64,000 nt of DNA from a virus: IMG/VR virus record IMGVR_UViG_3300032236_001391, positions 1 to 64,000 of that record; one strand, given 5' to 3'. The translations under genes and the position numbers were made by a program. Under the pieces are notes generated by a model. That model was not told the DNA's origin. It saw only the letters and a list, made by a program, of their open reading frames with translations, and ran no database searches. Positions 38,284 to 46,401 of the stretch are shown here, one piece after another. Each line of letters starts with the position of its first letter. The first letter of the stretch is position 1.

Positions 38284-38931
38284 ATGAAAAAAATTGTATT
38301 ATTGTTATCAACAATTACATTATTTTTCGCTATGAGCGGAAAAACACAAGATACTATTCGTATCAAACATACTAATTATGTATCAGTATATTCAAAATCT
38401 TTAAAGTATCCAGTATTGGTAGAATGGTGGGAAACAAAAGCAAAGGTAGCTTGTCCTGCACCATTGCCTAGGAAAGATCAATTTGCACCAGATCCATTAT
38501 TACCAGTAGAAACTAATCTAGGTAAAGACTACGTCGGCTCAGGAACAGATAGAGGTCATATGTCCCCAGCAGCATCAAATGAATGTAATGGTCCTCAAGT
38601 ATTAACTGAATGTTTTTATTTCTCGAACATGGCTCCCCAATACCATTCACTTAATGCCGGAGATTGGAAAAGCGTCGAAACGTTATCCCGCGACTTGGCC
38701 ATCAAAAACGATTCAGTTCATATTTGGGCAGGGTCTATTGGTGTGGCAAAAACATTTGGTGCTGATAAAGTTGCCGTTCCCACCGAATGTTGGAAAGTTA
38801 TCTATATAGTAAAATCAAAAGAATGGTTTGCATACGAGTTCAAAAATACAACAGATAAACCAACGGGAGTCCATTCTCATGAAGTTACAGTTGAGGACAT
38901 AACTAAATTGACCGGATTTAAATTTAAATAA
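38284..38931 (+). CDS. Secreted DNA/RNA non-specific endonuclease (NucA/NUC1-like)
   Basis: 215 aa. The first 21 residues (KKIVLLLSTITLFFAMSGKTQ) form a signal peptide. The catalytic motif is GTDRGHMSPAA with the general-base His, and the metal-binding Asn lies in FSNMAPQYHSLNAGDW. The enzyme cleaves DNA and RNA without sequence preference and would act in the periplasm or outside the cell. It may degrade rival DNA or salvage nucleotides. It is placed unexpectedly inside the glycosylation island. Confidence 0.9.
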   Translation: MKKIVLLLSTITLFFAMSGKTQDTIRIKHTNYVSVYSKSLKYPVLVEWWETKAKVACPAPLPRKDQFAPDPLLPVETNLGKDYVGSGTDRGHMSPAASNECNGPQVLTECFYFSNMAPQYHSLNAGDWKSVETLSRDLAIKNDSVHIWAGSIGVAKTFGADKVAVPTECWKVIYIVKSKEWFAYEFKNTTDKPTGVHSHEVTVEDITKLTGFKFK

Positions 38932-38932
38932 T

Positions 38933-39556
38933 ATGTACAGATACGATATAATAAACACTTTCATAAAAAAATATAATTTTAAAAATTATCTAGAAATCGG
39001 AGTATTCACAGGTCAATGTATACGAGAAGTCATAGCCAGCAAGAAAGATGGGGTAGATCCGGGAGTCGAAGGTCATACACCACCTGAAGTGAATTACATA
39101 ATGGGATCAGATCAATTTTTTGAGATACTGAAATCTAGAAGTGAAAAAAATAAATACGATATAATTTTCATCGATGGATTACATCATTCAGATCAGGTTG
39201 ATAAAGATATAGAAAACTGTTTAGAATATCTAATCGATGGCGGAATATTGATGTTACATGATTGTAATCCATTAAAAGAAGAATATACTTTTGTTCCCAG
39301 AAAAACAGGAATATGGCACGGTGATGTATATAAATCAATATTAAAATTTAAATTGAAAAATATACATACTTTCTTTACAGTTGATACAGATTGTGGATGC
39401 GCCGTCATTACAAAAAATTATATAAAAGAAAGTAATATTGATACAGAAAGTTTAGAAAAAGCTTTAGTATCTTGGGAACATTTCGATGCTAATAGAACAG
39501 AATTATTGAATTTAATATCACCGGAAAAATTTAAAAAAATATATGAAATTATTTGA
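38933..39556 (+). CDS. Class I SAM-dependent methyltransferase (Methyltransf_24-like)
   Basis: 207 aa. NYLEIGVFTGQCIREV and DIIFIDGLHHSDQVDKDIE plus GGILMLHDCNP form the SAM-binding and catalytic core of small-molecule or sugar methyltransferases. It begins 1 nt after the nuclease stop. The 3' end overlaps the GT17-like gene by 14 nt. Confidence 0.78.
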   Translation: MYRYDIINTFIKKYNFKNYLEIGVFTGQCIREVIASKKDGVDPGVEGHTPPEVNYIMGSDQFFEILKSRSEKNKYDIIFIDGLHHSDQVDKDIENCLEYLIDGGILMLHDCNPLKEEYTFVPRKTGIWHGDVYKSILKFKLKNIHTFFTVDTDCGCAVITKNYIKESNIDTESLEKALVSWEHFDANRTELLNLISPEKFKKIYEII

Positions 39557-40367
39557 TTGTTTTACTTTTTTTAATGAGTTGGATTTATTAGAGTTTAGAT
39601 TAAAATTATTAGGAGATCATGTTGATTATTTTGTAATATGTGAATCTAATCTAACACATTCAGGTAAATCTAAAGAGTACATACTAAACAATAATATTAG
39701 TAGATTTAATAAATGGAAAAATAAAATTATCTATTTACCGATAGAACAATCTATAGAAGGATTGTCGTTTGATGAAGTTAATACCTATACTCCAACTAAC
39801 GGTTCTTGGATTTTGGAAAATCAACAGAGATCAGGTTTATCGTATGTGAATAATATGATAGATGATAATGATTTAGTTCTTGTTGGTGATTTGGATGAAA
39901 TACCCAATCCTGAAATAATTAAAAAAATTATAGATACTGAAATTCCAATTAATAATCCTATAGTTTTAAGACAATTATTTCATTATTATTTTTTAAATTG
40001 TCAAAATGAAGGAGCGGAAAGATGGTGGAACGGAACTATACTTAGTAATGGTATATGTTTTAAAGAATATGGACCACAAGAATTGAGAAATAACAGAAAT
40101 AATTTAACCATTTTACCTCTAGCCGGTTGGCATTTTTCATACTTAGGGGGAATAGAAAAGATAAAAGCTAAAATACAATCCTTTGCTCACACCGAATTCA
40201 ATCGACCTGATATATTATCAGACGAGAATATAATAGAGGCATTAGAAAAAGGTACAGACGTTTTAAAAAGACCTGGAGTTTATTATAAATTCTATCCATT
40301 AGATTACTATCCTGAATATCTAAGGGATCTGATGAAACAATATCCGTTATTTATCAAAGACATATGA
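39543..40367 (+). CDS. Glycosyltransferase family 17-like
   Basis: 274 aa. FDCFTFFNELDLLEFRLKLL followed by DYFVICESNLTHSGKSK is the hallmark of GT17 (beta-1,4-GlcNAc-transferase family), and LVGDLDEIPNPEII carries the acidic metal motif. A conserved LAGWHFSYLGG segment supports this. Phage GT17 enzymes are known from other large phages. The substrate is unknown. Confidence 0.83.
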   Translation: MKLFDCFTFFNELDLLEFRLKLLGDHVDYFVICESNLTHSGKSKEYILNNNISRFNKWKNKIIYLPIEQSIEGLSFDEVNTYTPTNGSWILENQQRSGLSYVNNMIDDNDLVLVGDLDEIPNPEIIKKIIDTEIPINNPIVLRQLFHYYFLNCQNEGAERWWNGTILSNGICFKEYGPQELRNNRNNLTILPLAGWHFSYLGGIEKIKAKIQSFAHTEFNRPDILSDENIIEALEKGTDVLKRPGVYYKFYPLDYYPEYLRDLMKQYPLFIKDI

Positions 40368-41200
40368 AATTATCAGAAATATTAAACGAATCATGTTTTG
40401 GTACCATCGCTACAATCGATGCTGAAGAAAGTATAAACAAGCTTCAATTCTTCCTAGAATGTAATAAAGCGTTTATAAATAACTTCAAACACGTATTAGT
40501 ATCCCTAAATTTCATTGAAAATACTTCTTCTGAAGTAATTGATCAATATAAAAAGATATGGTCAGAAAACGTCCCTAATGCGGTTTTTTTAATCCATAAT
40601 GAGAATAAAGGTCATATGTTTGGGACGATAGATTTAGAAGAATCTATTTTCACATTTATAACCGATAATTATAAAGATGTTAGATATATATGGAAAAGTA
40701 TGGATGATTTTCTTTTATCGGAAAATCTATTCGATGTAGAAGTCCCCAATGTGGGTTTCTATTATTTGCCTGGTTTTAGCTATGAATCTATATATAAAGC
40801 CGGAGGTAAAGATGCTCTATTTGAAAATTATGAGAATTATGAAAATGGTTTTTGGACTCCTCAAACAACTTTTTTTATTCTTAATATTAGTACTTCTGAT
40901 AATCTTTATGGTTCCGATATTCTTGATAAATATAAAATTTATCTCGATCATAAAAAGAACATCCCGGAAATAAAACCATGGGATATTAAATTTGATATAA
41001 AATTTGACTGTGAAACCCATTTAGGTAGAACTACAAAGGATATATCCAAATATTGCTTATTAGGGGAAAATAAATTTAAAGAGCTATTAGACTTCGTTGA
41101 TTTTAATAGAATTGGAGATCCTTCACATAAAAATATATATTTTATAGATTTAAAAATTTCCCATTATCATTTCTATAATGATCTTGTTTTTAACATTTAA
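40364..41200 (+). CDS. GT-A-like protein, probable glycosyltransferase
   Basis: 278 aa. The start MKLSEILNESCFGTI overlaps the previous stop by 4 nt. A region NAVFLIHNENKGHMFGTIDLEE and IWKSMDDFLLSE resembles GT-A active-site segments (acidic pair MDD). A C-terminal His/Asp-rich stretch follows. The first ten residues resemble those of two other proteins in the window. Enzymatic assignment is tentative. Confidence 0.5.
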   Translation: MKLSEILNESCFGTIATIDAEESINKLQFFLECNKAFINNFKHVLVSLNFIENTSSEVIDQYKKIWSENVPNAVFLIHNENKGHMFGTIDLEESIFTFITDNYKDVRYIWKSMDDFLLSENLFDVEVPNVGFYYLPGFSYESIYKAGGKDALFENYENYENGFWTPQTTFFILNISTSDNLYGSDILDKYKIYLDHKKNIPEIKPWDIKFDIKFDCETHLGRTTKDISKYCLLGENKFKELLDFVDFNRIGDPSHKNIYFIDLKISHYHFYNDLVFNI

Positions 41201-41213
41201 TTGATTATCTTTG
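41183..41213 (+). promoter_or_regulatory. Bacteroidota-type promoter
   Basis: CTTG (41183-41186), 19-nt spacer, TATCTTTG (41206-41213). It is followed by CAGATATTTATATA (41219-41232), the same 14-mer that precedes the gene at 11199, and then GTG 41234. Confidence 0.55.
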
Positions 41214-41233
41214 TATTTCAGATATTTATATAC

Positions 41234-41932
41234 GTGAAAACATTAACAGATTTATTAATAGAAGCTGCGCTAAAACCCGAAATAGCACAGCAAATTATAG
41301 ATAAGAATCAACGTATTTCTATCTACTATAGGGGCGACGAAACCAACCCAAAGGGTTGGAGAAAGTTTGAACCGGCGTTTATTGATAAGGTAAAAGGTAA
41401 ACAATTTATTGTAGGTTATGAAATAGAAACCTCAGGAGAACTCAAAAAAGAAAGATCTAGATTTGAATTAGATAAAATTGTAAACTGGAACTTATTATCT
41501 ACTGCCCCAACAACATTCAACCCCAAAGAAGATGATCCTATCGTCGACGCTATTAGGAACAAAAGAGTAGTAAGTTTTTATTATAAAGGAGATAAAGAGG
41601 AAGCTCCTGGATATAGAACAGGGATCGAACCTGTTTGCTACGGCAAAAGAAAAGGTATCAAATATTTAAGAGCATGGCAAAAAGGTGGTAAATCTGTTAG
41701 TGCAGAGAAAGGTGATAAAAAAAGACAATTACCCAGTTGGAGGTTCTTTAGAGTAGATAGAATAAGAGCATGGAAACCTACTGGTACAGAAACATTCACT
41801 GACCCTCCTTCTGCCAATTTTAATCCATATGGAGATAAACTCATGGATACCATATTAATCGTAGCTGACTTTATTAAAAAACCAGGTGAAACTCTACAAG
41901 AATCAATAATCGAAGCAGTAAATATATTTTAA
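41234..41932 (+). CDS. Protein with two WYL-like domains
   Basis: 232 aa from GTG 41234, chosen because the promoter and leader lie just upstream; an ATG at 41201 would be inside the promoter. Two SH3-like repeats are visible: ISIYYRGDETNPKGWRKFEP...RSRFELDKIVNWNLL and VSFYYKGDKEEAPGYRTGIEP...RFFRVDRIRAWKPTG. This matches the WYL/WCX type of ligand-binding modulator domain but without a helix-turn-helix. It may bind nucleic acid fragments or nucleotides. The first residues VKTLTDLLIEA recall the leaders at 11199 and 40364. Confidence 0.6.
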   Translation: MKTLTDLLIEAALKPEIAQQIIDKNQRISIYYRGDETNPKGWRKFEPAFIDKVKGKQFIVGYEIETSGELKKERSRFELDKIVNWNLLSTAPTTFNPKEDDPIVDAIRNKRVVSFYYKGDKEEAPGYRTGIEPVCYGKRKGIKYLRAWQKGGKSVSAEKGDKKRQLPSWRFFRVDRIRAWKPTGTETFTDPPSANFNPYGDKLMDTILIVADFIKKPGETLQESIIEAVNIF

Positions 41933-41942
41933 AAAATATAGA

Positions 41943-42272
41943 ATGGAAAAGAAAAAACGCAGTAAACATAAAAAACGAATTGTACCTTTTCTAAATTACA
42001 ACGTAAGAGACTTCAGCGATTACGATACATTATCAAAAACAACAGAACTTAAAAAGATTGTATTCTCTTCTTTATACGAAGCTATCAAAGATAGTATAGC
42101 GTGTAGAAAAGAAAATGCAGATATTTTCATGATTAATCAAGATGAATATGTAGTTTTGAATAAAGACAAATGGAAAGACTCTTTACAAAAAGCTATTGAA
42201 TTCTTTTCTACAGAAGAGATTCAAGACTACGAAAGCTGCAAATTATGTAAAGATTTGATAAATAAATTATAA
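41943..42272 (+). CDS. Hypothetical protein
   Basis: 109 aa. The N-terminus is very basic (EKKKRSKHKKR) and the rest is helical, with a CxxC-like ESCKLCKDLINKL at the end. It lies in a string of five short genes of unknown role ending before the tmRNA. No family recognised. Confidence 0.55.
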   Translation: MEKKKRSKHKKRIVPFLNYNVRDFSDYDTLSKTTELKKIVFSSLYEAIKDSIACRKENADIFMINQDEYVVLNKDKWKDSLQKAIEFFSTEEIQDYESCKLCKDLINKL

Positions 42273-42275
42273 GTT

Positions 42276-42689
42276 ATGTTAGACAATTTAAGTCCAGACA
42301 AATCACATGAAGAAAATGTGAAGGTTGTTATTGATAAAATTCTAGGACAGCCCACCATTTTAAAAAGGAAAAAGAAATCAGCGGAAGATCACAAGAGAAT
42401 ATTGTTCTGCCGGATTATAGATGGGTTAATAGTAGCAGAAGAAAAAGCTATCGCTATTGACGAAATGTTTAGTATAAACATGGAGAAATACAATATCACT
42501 TTCTTTGATGTTATACAAGATTTATTGAATTTCAGTTTTAATAAAGAGCAATTGAATCTTATAAATTTCTTCATGTATGATAGGTATTCAGCAGATGGAG
42601 CTATATTAGATTTAGTAGACACTGAAGGGAAATTAGTTCCTTTAGAATCTTCTACTGATTTATGGTTTTTAATTAAAAAATTTGAGTAA
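42276..42689 (+). CDS. Hypothetical protein
   Basis: 137 aa, helical and mixed in charge, with a basic stretch LKRKKKSAEDHKR and a C-terminal FMYDRYSADGAILDLVD. The stop overlaps the next start by 1 nt (TAATG), so the two products are probably coupled. No domain recognised. Confidence 0.55.
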   Translation: MLDNLSPDKSHEENVKVVIDKILGQPTILKRKKKSAEDHKRILFCRIIDGLIVAEEKAIAIDEMFSINMEKYNITFFDVIQDLLNFSFNKEQLNLINFFMYDRYSADGAILDLVDTEGKLVPLESSTDLWFLIKKFE

Positions 42690-43402
42690 TGGACATCAGG
42701 CCAGAATTAAAAAATAAGAAATCAAAATACATACCAGTTAACAAAAAAGAAATATTAAGAGCAGATGTTGAGAGGGCTGTTAAAAATACTAAATCCAACA
42801 GAGCTGCAGCTAGATATCTTGGTGTAGATATCAAAACATATAAGAAGTACGCGTCGAAATATACCGATGAAAACGGTAACAATCTATATGAATACCATAA
42901 TAATAAATCAGCTGTAGGTGTTCCCAAATATACTGTAGGTCTTCCTAGCAGTTCTCAGCTCATTGACATAATGGAAGGTCGGTTAGATAAGAATTTTATA
43001 TCACATAAAGTTTTTAAGAATAGACTTATATCAGAAGGTTTTATAAAAGAAGAATGTTCAAGATGCGGTTATCATGAAAAAAGAGTTTTAGATGAAAAGG
43101 TTCCTATCATTCTTCATTATGTAGACGGTAATAAAAAGAATTGGAAATTAGAAAATATTCAATTCTTATGTTACAATTGTTATTTTCTCTGTGTTGGTGA
43201 TGTTTTTGAGAAAAAACAAATAGAAGCGATGGAAGATTATATGAGAGGTAATGTAAAGGCGATAGACTTTGATCTTCCCGAAATACATGAGGAACGGATA
43301 AAAAAGGAGATTAACTTGGAAAACAGATATATTTATAACAAAGATGATTCGGATAAAGACTCAAACTATGGAGATGATCTAATTTCAATTTATAGAAGAT
43401 AA
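42689..43402 (+). CDS. Degenerate HNH protein with N-terminal helix-turn-helix
   Basis: 237 aa. SNRAAARYLGVDIKTYKKYASKY near residues 37-59 is a helix-turn-helix. A C-terminal zinc-backed HNH fold follows: CSRCGYHEKR, then ILHYVDGNKKNWKLENIQFL and CYNCYF. The first His and the Asn are kept, but the usual third His after the second CxxC is Tyr, so cleavage may be lost. It may be a DNA-binding protein derived from a homing nuclease. It is on the plus strand inside an operon, unlike typical free-standing homing genes. Confidence 0.65.
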   Translation: MDIRPELKNKKSKYIPVNKKEILRADVERAVKNTKSNRAAARYLGVDIKTYKKYASKYTDENGNNLYEYHNNKSAVGVPKYTVGLPSSSQLIDIMEGRLDKNFISHKVFKNRLISEGFIKEECSRCGYHEKRVLDEKVPIILHYVDGNKKNWKLENIQFLCYNCYFLCVGDVFEKKQIEAMEDYMRGNVKAIDFDLPEIHEERIKKEINLENRYIYNKDDSDKDSNYGDDLISIYRR

Positions 43403-43771
43403 ATGACAAGGAAAAAGAAAGAAGATACATTAGCCGATGCTCTAATTAAACAAAAAGAAGAATCGGATAAATTAAAAAAATTAGCCAGCAAGGCTGCAGG
43501 TCTTGCTTCTCTATTGTCTAACAAACCTAAAATTGATTTATTAAGGAAAGAAGTGATGAGAAGATTGCCGATTATCTTTATGAAGTTGGCGGAAAAGATA
43601 GAATTCTTTAAAAATAAGTCACCGGGTAATATAATAAATCTATATAAAGAAATTGATATATGTGAAAAATATATTGATATTTTAGATAAAGATATGACCG
43701 TCGATAAAGCTGTAGAGATATTAGAGTGGACCGAAAAAATTGATTCTAAATATGGGTTCGAATCTATTTAA
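43403..43771 (+). CDS. Hypothetical helical protein
   Basis: 122 aa, Lys/Glu-rich start (TRKKKEDTLADALIKQKEESDKLKK written in part as a charged coiled coil), then LLRKEVMRRLPIIFMKLAEK and a helical acidic end. It begins directly after the previous stop. Function unknown. Confidence 0.55.
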   Translation: MTRKKKEDTLADALIKQKEESDKLKKLASKAAGLASLLSNKPKIDLLRKEVMRRLPIIFMKLAEKIEFFKNKSPGNIINLYKEIDICEKYIDILDKDMTVDKAVEILEWTEKIDSKYGFESI

Positions 43772-44087
43772 AATACGCATAACTTCTGATAAGGATAAGA
43801 TGCCTCAGATATTAAGAGATAATGAGCACAGCTTATCCATGGAAATAGTCTATAAAGTATGCCAAGCCATCGATAAAGATTTGGCATCAATAGATATTGC
43901 AGAGATAATAACTCCGGCAGAAATAATAACCATTCATTCTACAAGACCCAATTATCTAGATACATTAGAAACTAATCTACAAACTCTTATCAAATACGAA
44001 GAATATGAGGTATGCGCAATGGCAAAAACTCATATAGATTTATTGAAAGAAAAAAAATCCAAAAAATATTTGGATAATAAAAAATAA
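43752..44087 (+). CDS. Hypothetical protein
   Basis: 111 aa from ATG 43752; a TTG at 43740 would add four residues deeper in the previous gene. MGSNLFKIRITSDKDKMPQI starts a small alpha/beta protein with a basic C-terminus (LLKEKKSKKYL). It overlaps the previous gene by 20 nt and its end overlaps the tmRNA promoter. No family recognised. Confidence 0.5.
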   Translation: MGSNLFKIRITSDKDKMPQILRDNEHSLSMEIVYKVCQAIDKDLASIDIAEIITPAEIITIHSTRPNYLDTLETNLQTLIKYEEYEVCAMAKTHIDLLKEKKSKKYLDNKK

Positions 44088-44099
44088 TATTTATCTTTG
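44069..44099 (+). promoter_or_regulatory. Promoter of the tmRNA gene
   Basis: TTTG (44069-44072), 19-nt spacer, TATCTTTG (44092-44099) is an exact Bacteroidota consensus match. The tmRNA 5' end lies 19 nt after its last base, leaving a short leader for RNase P to remove. Confidence 0.7.
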
Positions 44100-44118
44100 C
44101 TTTAGTTCTTTAAAATAT

Positions 44119-44601
44119 GGGCCGGCCAGGCATTTGATTGCTATGTAAAGGGTAGTATCACACGCAGAGGAATGGTTCTCAAGCCTCTTTAATCAAGGAA
44201 CAAACTAATAAACGACAACACAAACACTCGTCAAGAAGAAGGTGCTAGCATTATCAACATGGCTTTTGCCAATGTTAGAATGGCTGTAGCAGCTTAGTTC
44301 TTTCCCTGGTAACTTGGGTGAAACAGTAAGTTACAAAATTGGTATCCATCTACCGTAAAGTGGTCACAATGATGGAACATTCCCCGCCGAGAATGTGGGT
44401 AGTCGGGGCGAATTTTTGCTAGTTTAGTAAAATTAGATGGTGGAGCGACTGTACCTAACCAGTATAGTCCCAAATTACGGTGCAGATGAACCTTGTGCTA
44501 CCGCTTACTGGTAGTAGACAAGTAGTAGTTAGTACTAAGCGTGTGAGACGTTGGTATTATGTTTTCTTAGTAAGACAGCGGTTCGATTCCGCTCCGGTCC
44601 A
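44119..44601 (+). ncRNA. ssrA: Transfer-messenger RNA (tmRNA)
   Basis: The 5' GGGCCGG (44119-44125) pairs with 3' CCGGTCC (44594-44600), with discriminator A at 44601 and CCA not encoded. A T-arm GCGGTTCGATTCCGC and a conserved ACTAAGCGTGTGAGACG 3' segment match tmRNA. The tag frame ends ...RMAVAA-stop with TAG at 44295-44297 and can be read back to AACGAC at 44211, about 28 codons, preceded by ACTAAT. Downstream are pseudoknot stems (GTAACTT/AAGTTAC and CCCCG/CGGGG). The RNA rescues stalled ribosomes and tags proteins for proteolysis. At 483 nt it is longer than most, mainly through the tag. Confidence 0.88.
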
Positions 44602-44605
44602 CGAG

Positions 44606-44663
44606 CACTTTTTGTACCTTGGGTGTATCTATAATAAAATATAGATATACCAAGGTAAAAGTG
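44606..44663 (+). terminator. Long hairpin after tmRNA, probable terminator
   Basis: CACTTTT, TACCTTGG and TATCTAT on the 5' side pair with ATAGATA, CCAAGGTA and AAAAGTG on the 3' side, giving over 20 bp with small mismatches and an A/T loop. No long T tract follows, only TAAAAAAG, so it may also protect the 3' end. Confidence 0.6.
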
Positions 44664-44717
44664 TAAAAAAGAAATTAAATAAAATATTAAAAAAATTATT
44701 TTTATACCCTATTATAT

Positions 44718-44879
44718 ATGATTAAATATTTATTTTTTATACCGGTATTATCAGTATTTTTTTATATTAATGTTACAAATAAAGATTCCATTAAGATAAA
44801 TACCGATTCGATTAAACTTGATAGTTATATCAAAAAAACAATAAAGGTTTTAAAGAAAAAACATTTAATAGCACATTAA
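44718..44879 (+). CDS. Small membrane or exported peptide
   Basis: 53 aa. MIKYLFFIPVLSVFFYINV is one hydrophobic segment followed by a polar Lys/Asp-rich tail (KDSIKINTDSIKLDSYIKK). It ends converging with the minus-strand gene, overlapping it by 4 nt. Its reality is supported by a plausible membrane segment and an AT-rich leader only. Confidence 0.4.
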   Translation: MIKYLFFIPVLSVFFYINVTNKDSIKINTDSIKLDSYIKKTIKVLKKKHLIAH

Positions 44880-45835
44880 AGTTTTTGCCATTTTTCTTTA
44901 TCAGGATTACTATCATATTTAGTACGTCTCCATCGTCCCATTGTTTTTAATAATGGTTGTATTTCTTCAGGTGCATTGTCTAAAAATACATTTAAATTCA
45001 TATCATATGTAGCTTGTCCATATTTACCTATCGTTTCTTTACTATTAGCCTTATATGCATTTGTAATTTTTTCAAAATCTTGTTTATTTTTAGGAAGGAG
45101 ATATATACCCTTAAAACCGCTTTCATCTCCTCTTATATTAATAATATATTTTGGTCTACCATCACCAGTATATGTATCTGTAGAAGTTTTAACAATAGGT
45201 GGTGTATTTGATGTTAATTTAATAGAAATATTAACATATTGATCTTTAGTAAATTTATTATCATTTACATTATCACCTGGTGTATATTTTTCATCACCTA
45301 CCAATATTTTAGGTTCACTTATACTAACATCACCTTTTAAAAAACCGTCTTTTTTAGCAGCCTCTATAAATGTCTTAACCATTAATTGAGCAGCATCTGC
45401 TCTTTTTTGAGCCAATTGACCTACTTCTAAACGTGGATTACCAGGTTTCTCGGCATCTCTATTAGGAACTTGAGATTCACTTGATATAACTTTAATTTCA
45501 AAATTTGATTGAGGATTACGTTGAATAAAAGATCCTATTTGTTTAAGTTTATTTTCAACCTCTTCTGTACTTTTAAATGAATAAGTACCACTCTTAAAAG
45601 ATGTTCCTATTGGAACTATCAAAGAATCTTTTTTAGCTTGTTGAACAGTATCAACACCTTTACCACCCATGGTTGTTTGAGCCTTAATACCACCAAAGAA
45701 ACTAGCCGCAGCAATAGCTGCAGCAACTATATTTGATCTGAAATCTTCATCTAATTGTTTTTGTTTTCGATATAGATACAGTTCTTCTTGTATAATTTTT
45801 CTTATTAATTCTTTTGATAATACCTTGGATCCCAT
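44876..45835 (-). CDS. Protein with OmpA-like C-terminal region
   Basis: 319 aa. The N-terminus KVLSKELIRKIIQEELYLYR resembles leader segments of phage virion proteins. A short hydrophobic run (AAAIAAASFFGG) follows. The middle part has NPRLEVGQLAQKRADAAQLM and DNKFTKDQYVNISIKL, which match the OmpA/Pal peptidoglycan-binding pattern. A separate C-terminal region (PKYIINIRGDESGFKGIYLL) is unassigned. It is the only minus-strand gene between 16 and 62 kb apart from shadows, and has its own TATTTATTAT leader (45851-45860, minus strand). Confidence 0.55.
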   Translation of the reverse strand: MGSKVLSKELIRKIIQEELYLYRKQKQLDEDFRSNIVAAAIAAASFFGGIKAQTTMGGKGVDTVQQAKKDSLIVPIGTSFKSGTYSFKSTEEVENKLKQIGSFIQRNPQSNFEIKVISSESQVPNRDAEKPGNPRLEVGQLAQKRADAAQLMVKTFIEAAKKDGFLKGDVSISEPKILVGDEKYTPGDNVNDNKFTKDQYVNISIKLTSNTPPIVKTSTDTYTGDGRPKYIINIRGDESGFKGIYLLPKNKQDFEKITNAYKANSKETIGKYGQATYDMNLNVFLDNAPEEIQPLLKTMGRWRRTKYDSNPDKEKWQKL

Positions 45836-45900
45836 TATAAATGATTTACTATAATAAATATTTATTATTACAAAATAAAAATATATTTATATAAAAAAAA

Positions 45901-45932
45901 TTTGGAGGAAATAAAAAACCTCTTTATCTTTG
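45901..45932 (+). promoter_or_regulatory. Bacteroidota-type promoter
   Basis: TTTG (45901-45904), 20-nt spacer, TATCTTTG (45925-45932), 16 nt before ATG 45949. Probably starts transcription into the RNA region. Confidence 0.7.
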
Positions 45933-45948
45933 TTAAAATTTACAAGTT

Positions 45949-46401
45949 ATGAAATTAGCAAAAGCGCTTAAAATTAAAGGCAAAAAGTTAAAGGAGTATC
46001 AAACAACTCTCAGTAAGACTATTAGTCATAATAGTTATGACGTTGATGTTACAGATAATAGAATCTATAATTCAAAAGAATTGTTAAGCAAATCTCAAGA
46101 CTTGCTAAACGATTACATTGCTTTCAAAGCAGCAATCCACAACACGTCTGCACCAATTAGAAGTAAGATCTTTAGGTTGGGAGAACTCAAGTTTTTTTTA
46201 GACCGTATTAACGATATGTCTACTGTCGCAGGAATCCGCAAGTCAGAATCATACTCGGGAACGCCGGTTATCAACACGTACAAAGCTGATATTTCCGAAA
46301 CTGAAAAGAACGATCTAATAAAACTATTAGAAGACGAGATTGAAGAGATTCAAGACGAAATAGACATCTTCAACGCCACTACTGATTTAGTGGGATATTA
46401 A
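45949..46401 (+). CDS. DIP1984-family-like protein
   Basis: 150 aa. It starts MKLAKALKIKGKKLKEYQTT and has a long helical hairpin with FLDRINDMSTVAGIR and an acidic C-terminal helix (LIKLLEDEIEEIQDEIDIF). This pattern fits the DIP1984 family, small helical proteins of unknown role found in bacteria and phages. Codon use looks less AT-biased at third positions than that of neighbours by eye. Confidence 0.5.
   Translation: MKLAKALKIKGKKLKEYQTTLSKTISHNSYDVDVTDNRIYNSKELLSKSQDLLNDYIAFKAAIHNTSAPIRSKIFRLGELKFFLDRINDMSTVAGIRKSESYSGTPVINTYKADISETEKNDLIKLLEDEIEEIQDEIDIFNATTDLVGY

Noticed and set aside
40749-40973. Short plus-strand ORF inside the GT-A-like gene
   Set aside because: Out of frame within a longer coherent gene; hydrophobic residues result from AT-rich codons.
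41201-41233. ATG start at 41201 for the WYL-like protein
   Set aside because: It would put the first codons in a promoter and AT leader; GTG 41234 gives an N-terminus matching two other proteins.
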